Below are positions 37,901-49,200 of a DNA stretch of 64,000 nucleotides, piece by piece (position 1 is the first letter of the stretch; each line of letters opens with the position of its first letter). The notes beneath the pieces were generated by a model that searched no databases, was not told where the DNA came from, and saw only the letters and a program-made list of their open reading frames with translations. Source of the stretch: Cloeon dipterum (lineage: Eukaryota; Arthropoda; Insecta; Ephemeroptera; Baetidae); assembly GCF_949628265.1 (NCBI RefSeq), contig NC_088789.1, forward strand, positions 10,904,886 to 10,968,885. Reading direction: 5' to 3'. A program made the position numbers and the translations under genes.

Positions 37901-40900
37901 CTGAGCGTTAAGTATGATTCGGGAGCATAATAATAATTATTATGAAAAACTCCCATTTAAAATTGTATGATATTTTGTTGCATTTATTTTCTGATAAAAT
38001 TCATGCAATCATTACATGCGAATTAAAAATTTAATTACACCCTTTGTGATTGTGCACTAATTGCATGAAATTAACTTTCAGGCAACTGTCCTTGAGGAAA
38101 TGCCTGTGTTCCCTGAGCGAGAATCTTCAATTCTTGCGGTACTAAAGAAGAAGAAGCCTGGCCGTGTGCCAGAAAATGAGATTCGGGAGCATAAGAGTCC
38201 CGTTCCAGGCTCCACAGCCAACCACCAGGAAGAAAGATCTGCTACTAAGACAGTCTCTGCGAACGCCTCTACTGACCTTCTGGGCCTGTCCACTCCTCCA
38301 GCAGCCCCAACCGCTGGCAACACTGGTGTCTTAGTTGACATGCTTGGAGAGCTTTACACCTCAGGGTCCCCACAGCCTCACGCCAACAACGTAGCTGCAC
38401 AAAACGCTTACAATCCTGCCAAGTGAGTACTAATTATGTGTGAAGAGCAGATGTAGTAATAATTTAAATTTAGAATAATTTAAAGATTTAAAGTTCTTGT
38501 CAATTGAACAAAACAATAATTATGCTTGTTTCCTTAATACACGGTATGCTTTGCGAACGCTTGAAATGTAAGAATCTAAACCATGTTTGGGGGTCGAGTG
38601 CAGGCTGATTTGCGCCTATATTTGCCTCATTTGCATAGCAATGACAAGTCCATTCAGATTTTGGAGTATTGCAAAGTACTTGCAGATTAGCACCTTTCCA
38701 GCATGCGTTAATGAAATTCATGGGACGAATGTCTAGCGTTTGATTAAAAGACCCTGGTGAGAGGGAAGTATCATGGTCTCTTCCATTAGTGGACTGGGCT
38801 TCCTCCAATGAGGCTCACGAGCCCATGTTATTTGTTAGAGATGTTATTGGGATGCGGAGTTTTCGCTCGTTCTTCGCTATTAGGAGTTCACCCATCTTGA
38901 AAGAGATGAACGGATATAAAAGAGTGGTGAAGTAAACAATGAGCCACAACTATGTTAAAATTTTACCTTCTTAAATATGTTCATGGTTGAATACAAATGA
39001 ATTCCCTTATTTGCCTTATGAAAGCTGATATTCTTTTTAACTGAATTTATGATTTTTTTATGATTGCAGGTTTGTTTGTAAAAACAATGGCGTACTCTTT
39101 GAAAATGATCTGATCCAAATTGGAGTTAAGTCTGAGTTCCGGCAAAATCTTGGTCGCATCACGCTGTTTTATGGTAACAAGACTTCGACAGCCTTGCAAA
39201 ACTTCTCTGCCGCAGTGACCAATCCTCCTGAGTGCGTTGGAAAACTCAACGTGCAGAGCAAAAAAGTGGACCCAACAGTCGAAGCAGGGGCTCAAGTGCA
39301 ACAAATGGTCAACGGCGAATGTGTATTTGACTATCCAGGTTTGTTTAGCATTTTGATGGCCAATTTGCAATTGACAAAATTAATGATGAATGAGCAACAC
39401 CTAAATTATTGTTTTAATCTCTGTTTAATAGATGCGCCTAGCTTGACCGTAACCTTCACATGCAATGGAACACCACAGAAGTTGAGCTTGAGACTGCCAT
39501 TGACAGTCAACAAATTCTTTGAGCCGACTGAAATGACTGGCGAAGTATTCTTTGCCAGATGGAAAAATCTTAGCGGGTGAGTTAGATTCAGCATTCCCAT
39601 TTTAATGTATTCTTTATTTTAAGTATTCTTATTCTTGATGCCAAAATTTCCATAACTAAAAAGGTTTTTAATTGATTTAATTGATAACTTTATCTTTCCT
39701 GATGCAGGAATGAACAAAGATCGCAGAAAATCTTCAAAGCAACCCAGCCAATGGACAACACTGCCATTCGCACCAAGCTTATTGGCTTTGGTATGCAGCT
39801 GTTGGACGGAATCGATCCTAACCCTGAAAACTTTGTGTGCGCCGGCATTGTCCACACCAGCAAGCAACAAATTGGTTGCCTCTTGAGATTAGAACCAAAT
39901 AAACAAGCGCAGGTGAGTGATCTGTTGCAATGTCACTGCTTTTTTTATATTACTACGTGTTAATGTTTGCGAAACTCTGTCTGGCACTGGTCATTTTCTT
40001 CATTCCTCTATGCTGGTTGTGGCTTGGGTTAAATTAATTCCATTGCTTCACAATCATTTTGCCAAATTATGATTTCAGGCATCAAATGGATTTTATGATT
40101 CGCCAACCACCATGGATGTGAGTTATAATTTCTAAAGTGCTGTTGGTGGCTGGGTCCAGTTAATTCATGCTAATCACATTGCCCTGCTTCAAAATCTAGA
40201 AGTTGCTAGACAAAGTCTTATCATCTATTAAATGGTTTGCCATTCAGTTGATTCCATTCCAATTTAATCCAACACTAAACTAGAATGGTTTCAATTAAAT
40301 GACAAACGCAACTACTGAATTATTGTTTGTTAGGTATTCACATTTGAGCATCCTCATTTTATTTGTGTTTTTCTTACATTGGTACTTATTATTGAGAATT
40401 TTATAACAGAGTACACATGTGAACTCCAGGTTTAGTTAGCTATATTGGTGTAGACTTTTAAGCCATGCCATTATTTAATGAAACACATAACCCACTACTT
40501 ATTTTAGTTGACCATCACAGAAAGGTGTTTGAATATACTAGGATTATTAAATTCAGTAGTGCAACTATTATTGACAATTCTTTAGGATTAAAGATCAACG
40601 TCAATTATTGATTTCCCCTTATGGATAAGTAATTTTTCAAATTATCATGAATCTCTTAATTAACCATTGTGTAATTACATGAAACTATTTTCTCTGATAT
40701 TTTTATTTTCAACCTTTTGTAATGAAGATGAGCTCATGACAAAGATTTGTTTTTGTTCTTCATCAAGGTGGCTCATTATGACATGACATTTTGAGTAGTT
40801 AATTTTCCCATTTCAAGCATAACAGAATATTATTCAACAGTGGAAAATACATTTTAAAATGACGTTGCGGTTTTATTTCTTTTTTCAGATGTTCCGGTTG

Positions 40901-40966
40901 ACGGTGCGTTCTAGTAAAGAATCTGTTGCAGTTACGGTGTGCGACCTTCTGGTGGATCAGTTCTAG
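34928..40966 (+). CDS. AP-2alpha: AP-2 complex subunit alpha (alpha-adaptin)
   Basis: Large subunit of the AP-2 adaptor, which links clathrin, cargo and PtdIns(4,5)P2 at the plasma membrane. Exons: 34928-34991, 35304-35515, 35569-35762, 35814-36045, 36096-36204, 36265-36415, 36467-36635, 36864-37001, 37291-37803, 38082-38422, 39070-39338, 39432-39576, 39708-39912, 40889-40966. They give 939 aa, near the usual 940. The N-terminus [20 protein letters not shown] is nearly identical to known alpha-adaptins, and KKKY (residues 54-57) matches the lipid-binding lysines. The trunk is an alpha-solenoid to about residue 600. The hinge (about 600-705) carries DLLGL. The appendage begins [11 protein letters not shown] and keeps FFARWK, the tryptophan pocket for endocytic motifs. 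It ends LLVDQF. A candidate cassette exon lies at 40079-40117. An AATAAA follows at 40972. Confidence 0.97.
38423..39069 (+). other. AP-2 alpha intron carrying a SINE-like insertion
   Basis: A GTGAGT donor after AATCCTGCCAA and a TGATTGCAG acceptor bound this 647-bp intron, which separates the hinge exon from the first appendage exon. Most of its length is repeat copy 2. Confidence 0.85.
38560..38940 (+). mobile_element. SINE-like dispersed repeat, copy 2 (in an AP-2 alpha intron)
   Basis: Shares ordered blocks with the copy near 29650-30070 on the same strand: GCACCTTTCCAGCATGCGT, GGGACGAATGTCTAGCGTTT, GAGCCCATGTTAT and GTTATTGGGAT. Between the blocks it differs by many substitutions and indels, so both copies look old. 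Its left third aligns only weakly. Boundaries are approximate. Confidence 0.45.
40079..40117 (+). CDS. Candidate 39-nt cassette exon of AP-2 alpha
   Basis: In the intron between the last two constitutive exons, TATGATTTCAG precedes and GTGAGT follows a 39-nt open block that encodes [13 protein letters not shown]. It is phase 0 at both ends, as are the flanking exons, so inclusion adds 13 residues without shifting frame. Skipping gives the standard alpha-adaptin ending ([14 protein letters not shown]). Inclusion would place the insert in the platform half of the appendage. Splice signals and phase are seen directly; expression is inferred. I do not recall this exon from vertebrate or Drosophila alpha-adaptin. 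Confidence 0.55.
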
Positions 40967-43272
40967 GATGTAATAAACTGTATGGAGAAAATTTTCTGTC
41001 TAAAATATTCTCTTATTCAACTGCGTAAGGTGTTACATGATTGTTCATCAACATTTCACTACTCGATCCCCAGCCAATGGATGTACACACTCTGTATGTG
41101 AATCGAATGAGTATAGAAAACACTGTTAAATTAAACAAGCTGGTGGTGTGAACTAATTATTTGAGCACAAAGGCGCATATTTGTTGGTTACTATCCACAT
41201 AATGATGAAGGATGTCAAAACGGAACGGGAACAAGTTGTTAAAACCTATCACAGCCTTTTCTTGTTAGCGCTTGATTAGTGCTCAAATCCTAACTGACGG
41301 CAGTTTGTTGAAGAAACAGGCTGAAAAATATTTTGTTTGTGGCGTCAAAAAGCTTGGTCAAATGAGATAATTTTGTGCAATAGACATATTTATTGGCCGC
41401 TCCATATGACTAAAAGACACAACGGTGGTGAATGGTCTAGTAGAAGCTGGGAGTTTTTAATTAGGTATCAGTGATATGATTGTAATTGTTTGGCGTGAAT
41501 GCCTCTGACCTTTCCAAATGGCTGGCTGCTGCATGCTGATTGTGAGTTACACAGGCTGTGTAAATTGAGTGGATGGGCTGTGCGTGTATTGGAAGAATGG
41601 AATTTGGAATAATATATCACCTAACGTTTATCGTAGATATCAAGCCAAGCCATAGGGGCTGCATCGCAGTTTAATTTGTCCGAGTGGAAGAAAAAGTCTG
41701 TAGATCAGTGAAGGATGAGTTTTTCTCTTCGACTTTTTAATTTTTATTGTTAATTGTTATCATTGAATGAATGAATCAACTGATATTCTGTAATGCTAAT
41801 TACATGTAAGAAGGAAATGAATTTACCTATTATGCATGTAGTGAGGACTTTAGTTAATTGATTTGCATGCCTGCATGCCAAACATAGACCAGATATAACC
41901 GGATGTTTTAATTCATTTGCTCAAAAGTAATAAAACATATATGCAAATAGGAAAAATCATTGTAAACTAGGATGAGACAAGTCTTTTAAAGTTATGTTTA
42001 TATTATCTACGACAGCTATGCAAACGAAGCTATCAACTAATTGGTTATTCTTGTTGAGTAAGAACTCTCGAAATGTTTGATGCAGGTTTTCGCAAACTGA
42101 TTTTTCTACTTTGATCCTTCAACATTCCAAGCAGACGCGAAACAAACTTATCCAGTGACTTAAAATGTACTGAGATGAATTTTTGGGTTTTGAACTGAAA
42201 ACGAGATCCTGTCTCGTGCGATTGTCATGAAACTATATCAATATCATGTAATTGGCTATAACCAAAAATACAGAAGACCTAGACTAAAATAGGCACATAC
42301 AAGAGTTGTTAGATTCAAAGTTGTAGTGAAATCTATATGCAAAAATGTAACGATATAATAAATATATTGTAAAGTTAAGCAATTTATTTTTCTATATACC
42401 TTATAATTGTTTTAAATGAAATTAATTACCTTCGTTTAATTTTTTATTTCCAGGATTTTTGTACATCCAAAATCACAAACTCTGTACTTTCGAATTTCTT
42501 GCATTCAAATTAAGAGTTGCTCAATTTCAAATAAAATACAGATGATTATAATCTATACAAGATCTACAGTTTTGTTTCAGGAATTACATAATACATACTA
42601 GATTTTACATTTCTAAATCGTTTTTGGTTTAATAAAATACGCAGTCTAGATTTTCAATCTTAATACAAATCTGCTTACAAATTTGTCGAAGGCACAGATT
42701 AAGAATGGACACATATTTTGAACGGTGAACACGAAAACGGTGACGCCGACTGGAATGCAAACGAACACAATTAAAACAAAGCCACATGTCAAACCTCTTC
42801 TGTTATTGAGATGTATTTTCAAATTAATTTCAAGCACTTTCCAAACATTGAGCAAGAAGAACACTAAAATTTTATTTCAAAAATGAGATCAAGACTTTAC
42901 AAAAGCAATAATAAAGACCCGATAATTTGATGATTGGCGTTTTCACACTTGGATTAGATTGACTCATTTTCAATTTTTGGCATTTCCGTCCATCTTCAGA
43001 TGCGCCTTGTAATTCTCTCTTAAAACTCAACCTTTAGCATAATTTCTTATTCTGTTAGCACTTATAAAGCTATTCTTCACTTCTAAACACTTCGGTAGGA
43101 TAGTTCGTCCTTCTTTCGATTTTACAAATCAAACACAAGCTAAATTGATTCCCCTTCAAGAATTTGTACGTCCACGGCATGAATTAAGTTAAACAAAAGT
43201 GTCTTTAAACCGTAATTTGGTTTCAAATTAGCACTTGGTGAAGTAGCATAGCAGAACAGGTCACCCCAAAAG
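40967..43272. other. Intergenic region between convergent AP-2 alpha and TNF-receptor genes
   Basis: AT-rich DNA without coding signal. An AATAAA at 40972-40977, six bases after the AP-2 alpha stop, is unusually close, so a later signal (for example near 42358) may also be used. On the minus strand, AATAAA (TTTATT at 42871-42876) could end the TNF-receptor transcript. Confidence 0.5.
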
Positions 43273-46200
43273 CTATCCAATCGCCTCGGATGGCTCGTGT
43301 GTTTCTTCTTCGTGCAAAATCAGTGACATCTGCTGCTGGCTTAAGCAGGTCACCTCGTCCAAGTCGTCTGGCGGCCTCATTTCCTTTAGTAAGGTCATTT
43401 CTTGGTCGAAACTCAAATCGATTTTCTGTGGACAAAAATTAATCTTATGAAAGACAGTGAATATTTTTATAGAATCCGGGCTTATTTTCGCTAAGAAACG
43501 TTTCACAGGTTCATTTTTAATTACAATAATCGTTTTCCAGTTTTTGAAATCATGCTAAAATTAGTGAGTTAATGACGTGGGAGTTTTTTTAAATGAGTGT
43601 AATATTAGAGATTGAAAAAATATTTTGAATAGATCGCATTGACCTTTTAGGCTTTTTTGCATAGCATATTTGATTTGAAAAATATTACCACAAAATTTAG
43701 CATTTCTGCTGGGCACTTTATCTATAACAATTAAGAAATTTTGATTTAAAAAAAAATATAAGGAAAAATATGGGATTGCTGATCGAAAAGTGCGAGTGAA
43801 AACTTGTCAGACTGCTGAAAGCTCTGAGTGCTTTTTTTCGCATTTCATAATGGCAAAATACTTTTCAAATAGTCATTAAAAAAGGGAGTTCACGATTTTA
43901 AACGTGATTTGAAAAGCATGCGAACCTGGATGTTGCGTGTGAAGTGCGAACGGACGCCTTGCACTATGGTGACTAGAAGGGCCGCAACCCCGAAAATGAC
44001 GGCGATCGCCGCTGCCAGTGTCGGCCACAGCGCCCTTTCCGCCGCCGGCGCTGTCAACTTCTGATGATCTGCAACTGATAACAGAAAGGCATACATGAGA
44101 AAAGTGACTTGAATAGCACAATTTGTGTTTCCGCAAACGTGCAGTTTGTCCGGCACGAGTGGGGAGAAAAAGGATTGTGTGTTCGTGTTTTGTACAAATT
44201 AACCTGAAAACTCGATGTTACACACATGAGTTGCTCAGAATTTCAACGCGCGCACTTAGCAAATTTTTGTCTTATGCAGAGATAATAGTTAGCCGCGTTG
44301 GCGTCCTTCCTGTGCGTGCTTGGTTAGATAATAATTATTGGTGTTGCATGCGTGTGGTTGCCATTAATGTGGCAAAAATCATTGTATGCCACACAGTACT
44401 GGATATAAATAGATTTAATTGTTTATTATCTTAAATGTGTTCCGTTTTAAAACAAAAAACTTCAGTAATTAGTTCTAAAAATAACTTATTTACCCATATA
44501 CTTGAATCTTTATTTTAAGGAAATGAAAAATTGATGCAAAAATACTGGAAGTCTCAGCAAGCCGCTTGTGCAGCCGCCAACCGCCGCGAATCTGGCTAAG
44601 CTGCGCAAGCCACGCAAGCTGCCAGTAAAAAAGGGCAAAAATTAAAAAGTGCAGGAGAAAATATCTTCCGCCTCTTCGGGCCTTTAAGCACTATCAAAAT
44701 TCACGTTTCAAATGTTGTCAGCCGCGCCAGCCACCGGTAAAATGACCAGCCGCCGCCGCTGGGCAAAAAATTCGGCTAAGCCGGTCCCACCAGTCGCTGC
44801 CTTAAATCTCGCGACTGATTGTGAGACCTTTAAAAAAAGACAAATCTTGTAATTGCGAAACTTGCCACTTGCACTGTAGGGAAAACCAATATAATTAATT
44901 AATGCAGAAAGACGGTTGTGTGCGATCAGTATATTTAATATGATTGATCAGTTTTTGAAATCATTGTTTAAAATAAAGCTACAGCTGTGTCAATAAGGAC
45001 CATATTAATTTATTTTACATAATTGATAGCAGGTACCACAGCTGGATAAGTTAGCAATGAAAGGGTAACAAAAGTCATCTTCTAGCAGCGCCGAGGCAGT
45101 CAAGTGAAAAAGACTTTGGGGGTCGGCAATCGAGACTGTAAAGCTGTCGATTCTACTCGGTTGAAAAATAAACACGCAGGTGCTTTTCCTCGAGATGGAT
45201 GGCGAGGGAGTCGTTAACATTATGGTGTTCAAAGTGTTAACTGTCGAGCTGGTGCGTTATTCAGGCGAGAGCAGTTTTTTGTGCGGCAGCTGGGGACGCG
45301 GGAAGGTGGTCGAAAATGACATGCATGCAGCTTGCTTTCTGCTTTGCATATTTATAATTTAGGCTTTGGCTGATTCAATAGTAATTGAACATACACAGCA
45401 CCTTTTCGAATACGTCAGCAAGCGTTTCTCAGGATGAACAACTCAGAAAATTGCGATGTCACTCTTTTAGAAGAAATGTCTTTTTAAATATAATTGCTCC
45501 CGGTCTTGAATGGTGAGATTCTCAGGCATGTACAGTTTTTTGTCAGCCTATTATTATTCAAATTAGAGTCCGTCTTTTCGCGTACTGTTTCAGCACACGT
45601 TGTCGTATTAAATTGAAACTGCATAATTTATAACTGTGTCTTTTATCGCGACTTAATTGTTGCGGAAATCTTAGCGTGAATAGGGTCTTGCACTTATTTT
45701 GAATGAGGGACATTGTGAAAAAGAGAAATAGATTATAATAGCAGGAAATCGGCATTATTTTAATCGAGATGTCCTTTTGACCTATTTGTAAAGGCGAATA
45801 ACTAAATATGTGCGACTATGCAGTCCATTAAAAAATATTCATTATTGGAACCACGCACAGTAGAGATGAGCAATAATTATATTTTATTTGCCAAAAAACA
45901 GAACTTGTGAGCTACTGCAACAAATTAATAATTTTATGACTTTTCACGCATATATAATTATGGCAATAAAACCTCAACGGTTTACAGCTATACTTAAGTG
46001 CAACGACAGAGACTTTATATACACCTGGCAGGTGCGAGCTGACATCAAAATTTAGCATGAATATATATAATACATAAGCGTCGATAAATGCAGCTGTTCA
46101 TGTGTATTGCTGAAGAAAGTGGCTGCAACTAAACTCGAGTTCTCTAACCTTTCTGAGTATGAGACGGTTTAAAAGGTGGTGGCGAAATGCTTGAGGCCAA

Positions 46201-49200
46201 GTTTTAACAATCTAAGATAAATTAAATGTTACCAGTTAAAACTGAGAACGTTTCAAAGCTTGCACATTTGATACTTTGTTACAATTAATTGTAAATTGGT
46301 GTGCAATGGCAAAATTGGCAAACATGTAGCCGTGTAAAATATTTAATTGATTTTTATTTTTGTAAAAGCTCTTTAGCTGTAGTTATACGGACAAAAAGTT
46401 GTAACTCAAAACATCTGCACCAGTTCAAAATGTTAAAAGTAAAAAAACGCGCCGGTAGTCGCACAGCAGCCGAGCACGCTCGTAAAATATGCAGCCGCAC
46501 GGGACAGGACTTGACGTATCATTTGAACAAACTAAACGTAAACCATTGCTTCTACAAAATTAAAAATAAAAATATTATTTTACACGACTACGTGTTTGCC
46601 AATTTTGTAGTTGCACACCAATTTATAATTAATTATAACAAGTTGTTGGAGGAAAGTTAATATCGTTAAACCTACCTGGAAGATGTTGATACTGCACAAA
46701 GAGCTCGTTCCTCCAGGCCGAGGAGGGCTTTGGCTGCTCCATGACGAAGATGGTGTCATTGCAATGCTTGGCAAAGAAGTCCATGTTGTGCGGCCCCATG
46801 ACTGTGGCGCAACGGTCACACACGGTGTCCGTCCGCGTGGTGCATGACTGCGCTTCGTACAGACTGGGTCCGCACTTGGAGCACGGGTAGCATCTTTCAA
46901 AGGCGGAATTGTGAGATGAGTAGAAGCCAGGCGGGCATTCGACGCACACCGTGTCGTTCAGCGGCGAGCACAGTTGCACCATTCCGAAGCCCGGGGGACA
47001 CTTGGAGCACTTCGTGTTAGATGCAAGCATGTTTACTGTTGCAGTCTGAAACAATTTAAACGGGCTAATCAATATTTTTTTCATGGATTTGATTAAAACT
47101 ATCATCTATAACTGGCAGTGATCTAGTAGCTTATGTTCCGATGCGTATCTGATTGTAATTTGGATTTCACTCAAGTGAGTTCCCCTCTCAGTGGCTCTGG
47201 TTCATAAATTGCAGACATGATTTGACCGTGCATGGTTTTTGCTACTATATTTACAGCATGATCGCATGAGCAACTTTCGGGGAAGGCAGGTGGCAATTGG
47301 TGGGTCGTCTTTTGTTTCTCTCCGACGGCATCATCTGCCGCGCAGCATCAGGGGTGTGCCTCTCGGGGGCAATTAGCGGAGGAAGATATCTTCGCTTGTG
47401 GCGTCAGGCGAACCCACGAACACCACCTGCGTCGCGTGGCAGCTTGCGCTTTAAACACCTTTAGCCGCAACAACTGCTCCTTTTGTTTTGTTATTATTGC
47501 AGGTCACGTACCGTGCGCGTGTTTTATTGACGCGAACTGTCCTTGCTGTTTGTTTTCTATACAAAAAATTGCAAGGTGATTTTACTGACAGGTGGGATAC
47601 GAGATTCGCTTCTGACGATCGGTAGAATTTCACTTGAAATAAGAAGGCATTCTTTTGGCAATTTTTAGTGCGTCAGGTAAGCAAGGCGCGCGCTTTATTA
47701 AAATCACGATGTTGCAAAGCTAGTAATTTTCCCAGAACAATTTTTTTACTTAAAGATGATCCAAAGTTCCCACAGAAATTACTTTATCCCCAACTCGAGG
47801 GTTCATTACTCTCAGATTTTACTCCTCAATGATGGTCAGTGAAGAAGTTTGCGCCAAATTATCTGCAAGATAAGATTTTCTGATAATTAGTAAAAACTGC
47901 ATTCGCTCTCACACACGTTGAGTTTGCAGCAAGCGCCATTGTCCTCCTTCGGAGAAAAAATTTTCAGTTCGCAAAGTTAAAATATTTTCTGGTGAGTGCA
48001 TCGCGGTCATTATCATATCTGGGAGAACAGGTGCCGAGGAAGCGAAAACATGGTACCAAAATAATCGTCCGCGCGAGAGGCAGATAAAATCGTCAGCGCT
48101 TCAAACAACACACTTTCATTAGCATAACGTTTGTGCTCGCTTCTGATGATGATTATTTTTCGCCATTTCTCTCGCCAATTTTGCAATTTAATGAGCACTC
48201 CCTTTCCTTTCTACCAGGAATTCCAGATACTGAGGGGGTCCCCCTTGTTTGAGTGCTGAATTAGTTATTTCACTGCAAATTTATTACCACAGGCTCCCGT
48301 TCACTTCCGAGAACTACTTGCACAGCGCACACCAAAATAAACCTTGAAACTGCATTCATAAATAAAAACAACTCCATCAAACCACTTGACGCCTGCTATA
48401 TTAATGATCTATTCCCCCCTTCCTGATTATGCAATATTAAAGCAGATAATATCGCAATTGTACTCATGAAATTGCTGCAAAAAGACCGACTTCGTGAAGC
48501 TATATACCGCATGAAAAATTCCCTAAAAGTAAACTAATGCTTATTGCAGCACTGTTAAGCCCGGAAATAAGTTTCTCTCCTCTGAAAATGAAATGCAAAA
48601 GTGGTATGATATCAAAATTTCGCAAGTTCATCGTCCGAAAGCGCGCGTGTAATTCAACTTTCGGCGACTAGTTTTTTGCAGCTCCAAGTGGGTGTTACAT
48701 CACGAATAAATTTGCATTTTAATTCGTTTTTTGTGCCGTCGCGGCGGCGGCAAGGGTGGATTACCTTCCTCTCATAATTAATTTGTACAGATAACAATGA
48801 GAGAGTGCAAACAGGTTCAAAAGCATGTGTGTGCGCTAGCAAAAAATCGAACAAACGCCCACATGAAAGCACAATTGCGGTGAGAATCGTGGCAACTGAC
48901 GCTTCATCGTGTTCATTACCTCGTAAAAAAAAACTAAAATTTGCTGATAAATATATTAACAGGCACAGAAAAATATGATTTTTCGGAAATAAATCTTGCG
49001 CAGCAAAACAGTATTGCTAACTTGATTGCTATTTAATCCTTTATGACACTATGGAAACTTAACGAAATCTTAAAATGGAGCATTGCGATTCTGATCTAAA
49101 TAAACTTCGCTATAATTTTTAATCGTTCAAGCAAAAACAATATTTTGCGACAAAAATTAATTTGAAGATAATCCTGGCTCTAACAGTCTTCTATTTGGAG

